DNA of 64,000 nt. Source: Bifidobacterium tissieri (GTDB taxonomy: Bacteria; Actinomycetota; Actinomycetes; Actinomycetales; Bifidobacteriaceae). Of this stretch, positions 7,709-16,659 are shown in pieces; within the stretch, counting starts at the first letter, position 1, and each line of letters starts with the position of its first letter. Both the position numbers and the translations under genes were made by a program. Location: contig NZ_MWWV01000015.1 of the NCBI RefSeq assembly GCF_002259645.1, forward strand, positions 1 through 64,000, read 5' to 3'. A model generated the notes under the pieces. It did not search any database. It saw only the letters and a program-made list of their open reading frames with translations, and was not told where the DNA came from.

Positions 7709-9571
7709 ATGAAACGGTTTTACAGAATTCCCAATCTGATGAAAGTCAGCGATCTACGGGACGTCATCAACTATGCTAAGCGCCGGTACGCCAGCAAGAT
7801 CGCCTACCGTCAGATCGAAACGCCGATCTACGAAAGCGCCATCACCTTCCGAGGCTTCGCCGACAACATCAGCGCATTGGGAACCGCGCTCATGCGTCTG
7901 CCCAAACCGTTCTCCTCCACGGCTCGCCCGGAGGGCGGAGCGACGCCGGCCGTGTCCGGATCCGGCGATGAGCAGTCGTCTTCGGCCACGACATCGTTGA
8001 CCACGTTGTCCGGATCGCATATCGCCCTCATCGGCGGCACATCCATCGAATGGCTCACCGCGTTCTTCGCCACCATGAACGGCGTGGGATGCGCCGTGCC
8101 GATCGACAGGCTGCTCGACCCCGATACCATGGTCGCCCAGTTGGTCTTGGCCGACGTGGACGCCATTTTCTGTGAGGGATCGTTCCTCGACAAGCTCCAG
8201 CCGCTACTTCCGCGTCTGCCCAAGGTGCGCGCGGTCATTGTGATGCGTGGCACCGGCTCGGCGGTCGACCTGCTCAAGAAGCTGTCGGTCGAGGACCAGG
8301 ATCGCGACTACTACGCCTACACCAGACTGGTGGCCCATGGTCGGGCTCTGGTGCGCGCCCACGAAACGGTGTTCACCGAGGCGCCCATCGACGCCGATAC
8401 CATGAGCCTGCTGGTCTTCACGTCCGGCACCACGGGCGCCAACAAGGGTGTGATGCTCTGCCACCGCAACATCGTCACCGTAATGAAGGGCGCACGCCAG
8501 CTCACCACCTTCCGCAGGACCAACCTGTCGGTGCTGCCGATCAACCACACCTACGAACTGGTATGTAACATCATCTGCTCGATCTGGGAGGGCACGACCG
8601 TCGCCATCAACGACGATCTGCGCCATGTGGCCCGCAATCTGGAGCATTTCGGACCGGAGATGTCGAGCATGGTTCCCATGATGCTCGACCTGCTCGTACG
8701 CAAGATCACCATCGAATCGAAACGCAACGGCCTGTGGGAGCATCTCCAGTACGGCATGAAGGTCAGCGCCGCATTGCGGCTATTCGGCATCGACCGTCGT
8801 CGTCGATTCTTCAAGCCGGTGCTGCAGGCCCTGGGAGGGAACCTCTCCATGGTCGTCTCCGGCGGAGCGCCGTTGGCGCATGAGACGGAATCCTTCCTCG
8901 ACGCCATCGGCATCGATGTGAAGAACGGCTATGGCATCACCGAATGCGCGCCGTTGGTGGCATCCTGCGGTGACCATTACCGCCGGGCCGGATCGGTCGG
9001 CCATGTGCTGCCCAACATCGACGTGCGCATCGCCAATCCCGACGAGCACGGCAATGGCGAGATCCAGGTGAAGGGCGACAACGTGATGCTCGGCTACTAC
9101 AAGATGCCCGAGGACACGGCCACCGTGTTCACCGACGACGGCTGGCTGCGCACCGGCGATCTCGGCCATGTGGACAAGGACGGATACCTGTTCCTCACCG
9201 GACGACTCAAGAACCTCATCATTCTCGCCAACGGCAAGAACGTGAGCCCCGAGGACATCGAGGAACACATCATGCACGGCATCGATTACGTGCGCGAATG
9301 CGTGGTGTATTCGGACGACGCGGGCACCGGCATCTACGCCGTGTGCTTCCTCGACGACGATCAGTGCGAACAGCTCGGATTGCATGATCAGCAGGCTCGG
9401 CACGATCGTCTGATGGAGGACATCCGCATCGTCAACCGGTCCGTGCCGTCGTACAAGCGGATCGCCGACGTAAGCATATCCGACCACGAGTTCGAGAAGA
9501 CCACCACGCAGAAGATCCGACGATTCAAAGTGATCGAACGCATGCGCAGACGAGGACGGAACGACAGCTGA
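7709..9571 (+). CDS. AMP-forming acyl/aminoacyl ligase of the ANL superfamily, first gene of a carrier-protein operon
   Basis: 620 residues with all core adenylation motifs: FTSGTTGANKGV (about 237), GYGITECAPL (about 406), GWLRTGDLG (about 478-486), a hinge region TGRLKNLIILANGKN, and a C-terminal TTTQK (Lys near 602) that would catalyse adenylation. The family activates a carboxylic acid with ATP and passes it to CoA or a phosphopantetheine arm. The carrier-protein gene 64 bp downstream makes loading of that carrier the likely job; the substrate cannot be read by eye, and the overall look is nearer to fatty-acyl ligases than to NRPS adenylation domains. A Ser/Thr-rich insertion lies at about residues 70-105. 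AAGG abuts the ATG and AGGAG lies 13 bases upstream, so the start is a little uncertain. Confidence 0.85.
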   Translation: MKRFYRIPNLMKVSDLRDVINYAKRRYASKIAYRQIETPIYESAITFRGFADNISALGTALMRLPKPFSSTARPEGGATPAVSGSGDEQSSSATTSLTTLSGSHIALIGGTSIEWLTAFFATMNGVGCAVPIDRLLDPDTMVAQLVLADVDAIFCEGSFLDKLQPLLPRLPKVRAVIVMRGTGSAVDLLKKLSVEDQDRDYYAYTRLVAHGRALVRAHETVFTEAPIDADTMSLLVFTSGTTGANKGVMLCHRNIVTVMKGARQLTTFRRTNLSVLPINHTYELVCNIICSIWEGTTVAINDDLRHVARNLEHFGPEMSSMVPMMLDLLVRKITIESKRNGLWEHLQYGMKVSAALRLFGIDRRRRFFKPVLQALGGNLSMVVSGGAPLAHETESFLDAIGIDVKNGYGITECAPLVASCGDHYRRAGSVGHVLPNIDVRIANPDEHGNGEIQVKGDNVMLGYYKMPEDTATVFTDDGWLRTGDLGHVDKDGYLFLTGRLKNLIILANGKNVSPEDIEEHIMHGIDYVRECVVYSDDAGTGIYAVCFLDDDQCEQLGLHDQQARHDRLMEDIRIVNRSVPSYKRIADVSISDHEFEKTTTQKIRRFKVIERMRRRGRNDS

Positions 9572-9635
9572 CGGTCTGACGGTCGCAACTGGAACCAGAA
9601 CACAACAGAAGGAAGCAGAAGGAAGGATTCAGACG

Positions 9636-9860
9636 ATGTTTGAGAAAGTACGCACGATGTTGCTCGAGTACGTGGATGTCGATCCCAGGACGATCACCCC
9701 GGAGACCGAGTTCCTCAAGGACCTCAAGGTCACGTCATACGACATTCTGACGATGGTCGGCGAACTGGAGGACGAGTTCGGCATTCACATCAGCGACGAC
9801 GAGCTCAAGGACATGCTCACCGTCGGTGATCTGGCGAAGTACCTGTCGGAAAACGTGTGA
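9636..9860 (+). CDS. Acyl carrier protein (stand-alone)
   Basis: A 74-residue acidic four-helix carrier. Ser34 in LKVTSYDIL is the predicted phosphopantetheine site; the residue before it is Thr instead of the usual Asp, as also occurs in some specialised carriers. The helix II/III part (GELEDEFGIHISDDELKDM) is typical of the family. GGAAGGA precedes the ATG. Being flanked by an adenylating enzyme, a condensation-like protein and a phosphopantetheinyl transferase, it is probably dedicated to this operon rather than to general fatty-acid synthesis, which in bifidobacteria uses a type I synthase. Confidence 0.88.
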   Translation: MFEKVRTMLLEYVDVDPRTITPETEFLKDLKVTSYDILTMVGELEDEFGIHISDDELKDMLTVGDLAKYLSENV

Positions 9861-9888
9861 GACGTCACGGGAATCGGAAAACGACATC

Positions 9889-11073
9889 ATGAATACACCG
9901 ATTGAGGATGTGAATGATCTGGGCGTGTTCGACCAGAACGATGCGGCACCGTCGTCCGCTTCATCGACACCGTCCGTATCGCCGTTGACCATGCCGACCG
10001 TACCGGATGTGCCGACCGTACCGGCCATGCACGCCGTACCGGGCGTGCCGGCCCATGTGCCTTCCGGCAGAACGGTTTCCGGCAGTGCGGTGGATGGACG
10101 TCATCGTCGTACCGCGTCGTCGGCCGTGCACGACGTGCCGAACGACGTGCCGAACGACGTGCCGACCGTGACTCCGGCCGTTTTCGAGTGGCCCACCGAC
10201 CCGGACGCCACGGCGGACCAGAAGCCAATCTCCGTTCCCGTGACCTCCGACCCGCTTGCGGCATCGAAGGCTGTCACGGAACCGATCGAACGCCCGCAGA
10301 CGCCCGACGGCGCGGCGAGCGCCCCGGCGGAGGAATCGTCCGATGCCATATCCGATGCCACGTCGGATGATCACGCATTCATTGAGTTCGATCATGTGTC
10401 GAAGACCTACACGATGGGCGAAACGCACATCCAGGCGCTCGACGACGTCAACTTCCGCATCGACAACGGCGAATTCGTGATCGTGGTGGGCGCGTCCGGT
10501 GCCGGTAAGAGCACGATCCTCAACATCCTTGGCGGCATGGATACGCTCACGTCCGGCAAGGTGTTCGTGGACGGCAACGAAGTGAGCACGTACAACGACA
10601 AGCAGCTTGTGCTCTATCGTCGCTACGACGTCGGATTCGTGTTCCAGTTCTATAACCTCGTGCAGAATCTGACCGCACGGGAGAACGTGGAGCTCGCCAC
10701 CCAGGTGAGCCGTGACCCGCTCGATGTGGACGAGGTGATCGACGCCGTCGGCCTCGACGATCGCAAGGACAACTTCCCCTCGCAACTTTCCGGTGGTGAG
10801 CAGCAGCGTGTGGCCATCGCGCGAGCGCTGGCCAAGAACCCCAAGCTGCTGCTGTGCGACGAGCCCACGGGCGCCCTTGACTACAACACCGGCAAGCAGA
10901 TTCTGAAACTGCTGCAGGACTATGCGCGTCGCAGCAAGATGACCGTGATCATCATCACGCACAACTATGCGCTCACCAGCATCGGCGACAAGGTGGTGCA
11001 TGTGAAGAACGGACATATCGAGGCGATCGAACTCAACGCTCATCCGATGAACATCGCGGACGTGGAGTGGTAG
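9889..11073 (+). CDS. ABC transporter ATP-binding protein (MacB/LolD type) with long N-terminal extension
   Basis: 394 residues. Residues 1-160 are low-complexity, rich in Pro, Val, Thr, Ser and Asp (repeats of VPDVPTVP and DVPN), and probably disordered. The ATPase follows: Walker [10 protein letters not shown] (about 201), Q-loop FQFYNL, signature [15 protein letters not shown] (about 301), Walker [12 protein letters not shown] (about 320), H-loop IIITHN. This class pairs with FtsX-fold permeases, and the next gene, 7 bp away, is one. The upstream ATG at 9826 would overlap the carrier-protein gene, so ATG 9889 is preferred, though its ribosome site is weak. The extension is unusual for the family and might tether the ATPase. 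Confidence 0.88.
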   Translation: MNTPIEDVNDLGVFDQNDAAPSSASSTPSVSPLTMPTVPDVPTVPAMHAVPGVPAHVPSGRTVSGSAVDGRHRRTASSAVHDVPNDVPNDVPTVTPAVFEWPTDPDATADQKPISVPVTSDPLAASKAVTEPIERPQTPDGAASAPAEESSDAISDATSDDHAFIEFDHVSKTYTMGETHIQALDDVNFRIDNGEFVIVVGASGAGKSTILNILGGMDTLTSGKVFVDGNEVSTYNDKQLVLYRRYDVGFVFQFYNLVQNLTARENVELATQVSRDPLDVDEVIDAVGLDDRKDNFPSQLSGGEQQRVAIARALAKNPKLLLCDEPTGALDYNTGKQILKLLQDYARRSKMTVIIITHNYALTSIGDKVVHVKNGHIEAIELNAHPMNIADVEW

Positions 11074-11080
11074 GACCGGT

Positions 11081-14000
11081 ATGACCAAGGCACTACTGCT
11101 CGATTTCTGGCGGGAGATCCGCCATTCGGCGAACAGGTTCTTCTCGATCCTGCTGATCGTCGCCATCGGCGTGGGATTCTTCGCCGGTCTGAAGTCCGCC
11201 GCCCCCGACATGAAGCATACGATGGACGGCTACTTCGACCAGTCCAACATCGAGGACATTAGCGTGATGTCCACGCTCGGCCTGACCGACAAGGATCTGA
11301 ACGCCATCCGCAGAACCGAAGGCGTCCAGGCCGTCCAGCCTGGGCATTTCACCGACGCCATCGCCAAGGAGAACGGCAGCCAGCTGGTGTTCCGCATCCA
11401 CGGACTGCCCACCGGAACCAACACGCTCAACAAGGTGACCCTGGTCAGCGGACGTATGCCCTCGCAGCCCAATGAGATCGTGATCGAGGACAGCGCCAAC
11501 TACGGCAGGAGCCTCAAGGTGGGCGACAAGATCACCTTCGTCTCCGGCACGTCCAAGAAGATCACCGACGGCACTCTGTCGACCGACACATTCACCGTCG
11601 TCGGCCGTGCCATCACCCCGTACTATCTGACGGTCGAAAAGGGCACGTCGCAGATCGGCGGCAAGTCGATCAACCTGTTCGCCTATGTTCCTGACTCCAC
11701 GTTCACCGTGAAGGACGACAACGGCGACCCGATCTACACGCAGGCGTCCGTGACCGTCAAGGGAGCCAAGGAGCTTAACGCCTTCGACGCCAAGTACGAC
11801 AAGCTCGTCGGCAAGACCGAGGACGCGCTCAACAACATCGGTTCCGACCGTGCGCGCGAGCGCGGCAACGAGGTTCGTGACGCCGCTCAGCAGAAGCTTC
11901 AGCAGTCGCAGGCCGAATACGACAAGAAGAAGGCCGAGTACGACCAGCAGATCGCCGACGCGCAGGACAAGCTCGACGATGCGAACGCCCAGCTGGCGAG
12001 CGGCGATGCCAAGCTCGACGGTTCCAAGGAGAACTACGAGCTCAAGAAGCAGAACGCGCAACTGCAGATCCAGAACGGACAGCAGCAGCTCGACTCCGCC
12101 AAGCAGCAGATCGAGTCCGGTCAGGCTCAGGTGGATGCCGGCCAACAGGCCTACGACAGTCTGAAGCAGCAGTATGACAGTCTGAACCAGCAGATGGGTC
12201 AGGCCACGGCCATGACCCAGTGGATGCAGCAGCAGATGGATTCGATGAGCGGCAACCTCAAGAACCTCAACGATCAGATGTCGAAGCTGCCGCCGGATCA
12301 GCAGCAGCAGATGAAGCCGATCATCGACTCGTACCAGAAGATGTACGATCAGCTGTCGCAGCAGAAGACCGCGCTCGACCAGACCACGCAGGGTGTGCAG
12401 CAGCTGCAGGGTTCGGTGCAGGGTGCGTTTGACTCGGCCGCCGCCCAGTTGCAGGACGGCAAGGATCAGCTCGCGCAGGCGCAGAAGGAGTATGAGCAGG
12501 GCGAGGCCCAGCTCGAGGCGGCCAAGAAGCAGCTCGCCCAGGCCGACGCCAACGCGAGCAAACAGTTCGCCGACGCCAAGGCCAAGCTCGATCAGGGCAA
12601 GTCCGAGTACCAGAAGAGCAAGGCCGACTTCGAAACGCAGAAGGATGACGGTGCGCAGCAGCTTGACGACGCCAAGGAGAAGCTGATCGCCGCGAAGTAC
12701 CGGATCGACAGCCTGAACAACCCCACATGGTATGTGCTCGACCGCAACGCGAACGCCGGTTTCGTCAGCTATAAGAACACCGTGGACCGTGTGGATGCGA
12801 TTTCGCAGATCATCCCCGTGTTCTTCATCCTCGTGGCCGTGCTGGTGTGCATGACCACGATGGCCCGCATGGTCAGCGAGCAGCGTGGCGTGATCGGTAC
12901 CTACAAGGCGCTCGGCTACCAAAACAATGCGATCGCCATGAAGTACGTGCTGTACGTGGTGGCGGCGAGCGCCGTCGGCGGTGTGATCGGCGCGATCGTG
13001 GGCGTGTGGACGTTCCCGGAGTCGGTGTACAAGGCGTGGGCGGCGATGTACCGCCAGCCCGCGCTGGTGCATGGATTCCATCCGTTCATCGTGCTGATCA
13101 GCCTGCTGATCACGGTGGGTGCGATGGCGCTGGTGTCGTATCTCACCTGCCGCAACGAGCTCAACAGCCAGGCGGCTGCGCTGATGCGTCCGAAGGCGCC
13201 GAAGATCGGCAAACGCATCCTGTTGGAACGCATTCCGGCGTTGTGGAAGCTGCTCAACTTCTCGCAGAAGGTGACGGTGCGCAACCTGTTCCGGTACAAG
13301 CGTCGTCTCATCATGACGATCGTCGGCATCATGGGCTGCACCGGTCTGTTGGTGGCAGGTCTGGGCATGAACGACACGATCGGTTCCGTGGTGGCCAAGC
13401 AGTACGGTCAGGTGTTCGCCTACGACATGTCGGTGTCGCTCGACCAGACCGCGACGGACGCGCAGGTGGCCGACGTCTACGGTGCGCTTGACGGCAATCC
13501 GTCGGTCAAGTCGTATACGCGGGCCGGCGTAGGCAGCGTGAGCATCAGTAACGGCGGCGACGACGAGACGCTGGCGATCTACGCGGTCAACAAGCCCGAC
13601 TCGTTCACCGACTATATCCGTCTGGACGATCCGACGACAGGCAAGCCGATCCATCTGACCGACGACGGTATCGTGCTCACCCAGAAGCTCGCCAAGAACC
13701 TTGGCGTCAGTGCCGGCGACACCGTTGCAGTACGCGATTCGGGCGGCATGACCAAGCGGATCCCCGTCACCGGCGTCACCGAGAACTATGTATTCCACTA
13801 CGCGTACATGACGCAGAAATCGTATGCCAAGTACTTCCTCGAGGAACTGCCGCCGAACACGCTGCTGGTCAAGTTCAGCGACAAGGTGACGGCCCGGCAG
13901 GAGGACAACCTGGTCAAGGCGTTGCAGAACAGCGACGGCGTGGCGTCGGTGACGTCGTACACGAAGGTGGCGGAGGAGTTCACCGATCAGATCAAGGCGA

Positions 14001-14401
14001 TGAGCAGCATCGTGCTGCTGATCATCGTGTGCGCGGCCCTGCTGGCGTTCGTCGTGCTGTACAACCTGACGAACATCAACGTGTCGGAACGCATTCGCGA
14101 GATCGCCACGATCAAGGTGCTTGGATTCAAACGCGGCGAGGTGGCCATGTACATCTACCGCGAGAATCTGCTGCTCACCATCATGGGCGCGGTGCTGGGC
14201 TTGCTCATCGGCAGTGGTCTGCACCGGCTGATCATGCAATCCATCGAACAGAAGGATGTGACCTTCGGCTACATGATTTCCCCGTGGAGCTACGTGTGGT
14301 CGTTCCTGCTCACCCTGCTGTTCTCCATCATCGTGATGGTGGTCATGTATCCCAAGCTGGTGCGTATTCCGATGGTCGAATCACTCAAGAGCGTGGAGTA
14401 G
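11081..14401 (+). CDS. FtsX/MacB-type ABC permease with a ~290-residue coiled-coil ectodomain
   Basis: 1106 residues. One helix near 20-40 is followed by an extracellular part of about 530 residues, of which about 256-545 is heptad-rich and full of Gln, Lys, Ala and Asp: a long coiled coil. Then come three helices (about 574-690), a second unit beginning with a helix near 745, another ectodomain, and three helices (about 970-1095) ending in the FtsX-family signature around NVSERIREIATIKVLGF. Partner of the preceding ATPase; such pairs are usually mechanotransmitters or lipid/peptide extractors rather than channels. The coiled coil could span the peptidoglycan. No DNA-level repeat was noted despite the repetitive protein. 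Confidence 0.9.
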   Translation: MTKALLLDFWREIRHSANRFFSILLIVAIGVGFFAGLKSAAPDMKHTMDGYFDQSNIEDISVMSTLGLTDKDLNAIRRTEGVQAVQPGHFTDAIAKENGSQLVFRIHGLPTGTNTLNKVTLVSGRMPSQPNEIVIEDSANYGRSLKVGDKITFVSGTSKKITDGTLSTDTFTVVGRAITPYYLTVEKGTSQIGGKSINLFAYVPDSTFTVKDDNGDPIYTQASVTVKGAKELNAFDAKYDKLVGKTEDALNNIGSDRARERGNEVRDAAQQKLQQSQAEYDKKKAEYDQQIADAQDKLDDANAQLASGDAKLDGSKENYELKKQNAQLQIQNGQQQLDSAKQQIESGQAQVDAGQQAYDSLKQQYDSLNQQMGQATAMTQWMQQQMDSMSGNLKNLNDQMSKLPPDQQQQMKPIIDSYQKMYDQLSQQKTALDQTTQGVQQLQGSVQGAFDSAAAQLQDGKDQLAQAQKEYEQGEAQLEAAKKQLAQADANASKQFADAKAKLDQGKSEYQKSKADFETQKDDGAQQLDDAKEKLIAAKYRIDSLNNPTWYVLDRNANAGFVSYKNTVDRVDAISQIIPVFFILVAVLVCMTTMARMVSEQRGVIGTYKALGYQNNAIAMKYVLYVVAASAVGGVIGAIVGVWTFPESVYKAWAAMYRQPALVHGFHPFIVLISLLITVGAMALVSYLTCRNELNSQAAALMRPKAPKIGKRILLERIPALWKLLNFSQKVTVRNLFRYKRRLIMTIVGIMGCTGLLVAGLGMNDTIGSVVAKQYGQVFAYDMSVSLDQTATDAQVADVYGALDGNPSVKSYTRAGVGSVSISNGGDDETLAIYAVNKPDSFTDYIRLDDPTTGKPIHLTDDGIVLTQKLAKNLGVSAGDTVAVRDSGGMTKRIPVTGVTENYVFHYAYMTQKSYAKYFLEELPPNTLLVKFSDKVTARQEDNLVKALQNSDGVASVTSYTKVAEEFTDQIKAMSSIVLLIIVCAALLAFVVLYNLTNINVSERIREIATIKVLGFKRGEVAMYIYRENLLLTIMGAVLGLLIGSGLHRLIMQSIEQKDVTFGYMISPWSYVWSFLLTLLFSIIVMVVMYPKLVRIPMVESLKSVE

Positions 14402-14416
14402 AAGAGAGGAGTCCCG

Positions 14417-16012
14417 ATGACGGAGAACAATCACGACAACAGCGTAGATAGTCCGAATGGTGTGAATGACACCGACGGCGTGAACGATCCGGACGGCATG
14501 GGAAGCCGCGTGATCGATTCGGTGCGGTACTATCCGCTCACGCAGTCGCAGAACCTGATGTTCTACAACCTCAAGTTCAGCTTCCGAAAGCAGATCGTCA
14601 ACGTCTGCAGCCTGGTGGACCTGTACGACAAGATCGACGAACATCGTCTGGTGCAGGCCGTGTACTTGGCGATGATGCGCATCCCGTCGAACGCGGTGCG
14701 CATCCACCTTGTCGACAAGCGTCCGATGCAGTACTTCGCCACCGACGTGCCGCACGACATCGAACTGGTGGACATGCGCGGGCGCTCGCAGCGCGACGTG
14801 GAGCGCTACTGTGACGAGATCGGTGCCACGCCGTTCCCGAACGGCGGCAATGACACACAGCTGTATCGCGTGCGGATCATCCGTCGCGACAACGACCGGG
14901 TCAGCCTGTACTACTGCGTGAGCCACGTGGTGTTTGACGCCTACTCGCTCATGGGCTGCCTGACATACACGTTCGCCATTTACCAGGCGCTGTGCAACGG
15001 CACCGCGTTGCCGGACGAACCGTATTCGCCGCTGCCCGCCTACAAGGCCGACTTCGCGCAGCAGAAGGGCGAGCGCTACAAGCGTCAGGTGGAGTGGTGG
15101 AGGAAGCATTTCTCCGTCGAACCGCAGTTCACCTCGGTCAATGGCCTGAAGGGCAAGGAGTTCATCAGGGGCGAGCGCTACGGCGTGACGCTGCGGTTGT
15201 GGCAGACCAAGGGTGGCATGGTGGATTATCGCATCGACCGTTCGCTCGTGTCAGCCATGCGCGACTATTGCGAGCGCGAGCATCTGCCCATGCAGATCCC
15301 GTATTTCATTGCGTTGCGTACGTTCCTGAGCCGTATGTCCGGCACCGACGACGTGATGTTCATGAACGCGGTGGCCCGTCGCGCCACGCTCGCGCAGAAG
15401 CGTGCCGGCGGCACCATGGTGAACGCGGTGGCGCTGCGTACGGTGATTCCCGGTTCCACGTCGTTCGCCGACGCCTGCGAGATCCTGATGCACGAGCAGA
15501 TGGACGCCTACCGTCGTGCGAACGTGGCCACCGCCGACATTCTCGACGTGCTGCGGGCGAACTTCGGGCTCAAGGCGTGCCGGGGCTATACGAGCGTCAG
15601 CACCACGTTCCAGCCGTATTTCGACGGCAGCCTGCCGGTGCGGTTCCGGTTCCGCCGCCGTCCGAACGGCGCGAACGCGATGCCGTTGTACGTGAGCATC
15701 ATGCCGCTCGACGCCAGCGGCGACCTGTGGGTGAACTACGAGTACATCGTGGGCTATGTGGATCCGGAGTCGATCCGTCGTTTCCACCGGTTCATGCTTG
15801 CGTTCCTCGACGAGGTGGCGAAAAACCCGGATCGGACGATTGACCAGATCGCCACGGTCGCGCACGGTCGCGCGTCGGCCATGCGTCTGCAGACGCCTGA
15901 CGATCTGCCGTATGAGATCGCCATGCAGGGTGCCGGAAGCGACGCCGCCGTGGATGCGGCTGGCACGGACGGCGTTGGCGCGGTGGATGCGACAAAGGGC
16001 GGTACCGCATGA
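14417..16012 (+). CDS. Stand-alone condensation-domain (NRPS C-like) acyltransferase
   Basis: 531 residues. It shows several NRPS condensation-domain motifs in order: YPLTQSQNLMFY (C1) near 40, SHVVFDAYS (C3) at about 169-177, YKADFAQQ/WWRKHF near 215-235, and GTMVNAVALRT (C5) near 330. The active-site motif HHxxxDG is altered: the first His is Ser169 while the catalytic His170 and Asp174 remain, and Gly is Ala. Such free C domains transfer a carrier-bound acyl or aminoacyl group to an amine or alcohol. The first 30 residues are Asn/Asp-rich linker. It lies 15 bp after the permease and overlaps the next gene by 4 bp. No transmembrane segment, so it acts in the cytoplasm, presumably on the operon's carrier. 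Confidence 0.8.
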   Translation: MTENNHDNSVDSPNGVNDTDGVNDPDGMGSRVIDSVRYYPLTQSQNLMFYNLKFSFRKQIVNVCSLVDLYDKIDEHRLVQAVYLAMMRIPSNAVRIHLVDKRPMQYFATDVPHDIELVDMRGRSQRDVERYCDEIGATPFPNGGNDTQLYRVRIIRRDNDRVSLYYCVSHVVFDAYSLMGCLTYTFAIYQALCNGTALPDEPYSPLPAYKADFAQQKGERYKRQVEWWRKHFSVEPQFTSVNGLKGKEFIRGERYGVTLRLWQTKGGMVDYRIDRSLVSAMRDYCEREHLPMQIPYFIALRTFLSRMSGTDDVMFMNAVARRATLAQKRAGGTMVNAVALRTVIPGSTSFADACEILMHEQMDAYRRANVATADILDVLRANFGLKACRGYTSVSTTFQPYFDGSLPVRFRFRRRPNGANAMPLYVSIMPLDASGDLWVNYEYIVGYVDPESIRRFHRFMLAFLDEVAKNPDRTIDQIATVAHGRASAMRLQTPDDLPYEIAMQGAGSDAAVDAAGTDGVGAVDATKGGTA

Positions 16013-16659
16013 GCATTGCGTTGGAGACCGTGGGTCTACGACAGGGGATCGACAGCATCGCCTACGGGAGGATGCTGTCCGATCATGCCCATGCGCTGGC
16101 CCTGCGTCTCGTGCGCGCGATGAGCGGCGACGATCATGCGGTGATCCGCAAGGATGCGCATGGCCGGCCGTATGTGGTTTCCGGTACGGGCGCGATTTCC
16201 GGCGCGGAGTCGGAATCGCGGACATGGGCGGTCAGCATATCGCATGCCGACGGTCTGATCGCATGCGCCGTGCATCGGGGAGGACGTGTGGGCATCGACG
16301 TGGAGTCGGTGCGCCGCCCCACCGCAGGTGTGCTGCGCCATTGTTTTTCTCCCCGCCAGCGTGGGGAGCTGCGTGATCCGATTTCGTCGGATCATTCCGT
16401 CGTCATGGACGACGTCGAAGCGGACCCCGACATGCTCGCCGAACGGACGATCATGCTGTGGACGCTCAAGGAGGCTTACGGCAAATACACAGGGCTCGGG
16501 CTCGCGGACTGTGCCGCGATACGCGCATGCGACCCGCTGTTCTGCAGACGCCGTGGGCTGGCGGTCGAACAGTCACGACATGTGGTGAACGGCCGTCGGT
16601 ATTGGTGTTCAGTTGTGTTTCCCAACACTAAGGAGAATGGAAATGAGCAAGTGGAGTAG
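16009..16659 (+). CDS. Sfp-type 4'-phosphopantetheinyl transferase
   Basis: 216 residues. Transfers phosphopantetheine from CoA to the serine of carrier proteins. The two signature motifs are present: GIDVE (95-99, Mg-binding Asp97 and Glu99) and WTLKEAYGKY (151-160, Lys154 and Glu155). Its ATG overlaps the stop of the condensation-like gene (ATGA), implying coupled translation, and its 3' end overlaps the next gene by 17 bp. The natural target is Ser34 of the carrier protein in the same operon. A dedicated transferase argues that the carrier belongs to a specialised pathway. Confidence 0.9.
   Translation: MSIALETVGLRQGIDSIAYGRMLSDHAHALALRLVRAMSGDDHAVIRKDAHGRPYVVSGTGAISGAESESRTWAVSISHADGLIACAVHRGGRVGIDVESVRRPTAGVLRHCFSPRQRGELRDPISSDHSVVMDDVEADPDMLAERTIMLWTLKEAYGKYTGLGLADCAAIRACDPLFCRRRGLAVEQSRHVVNGRRYWCSVVFPNTKENGNEQVE

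Noticed and set aside
11093-14239. 1048-codon open frame antisense to the FtsX permease
   Set aside because: Shadow of a biased sense gene; composition is low-complexity Leu/Arg/His and there is no start signal.
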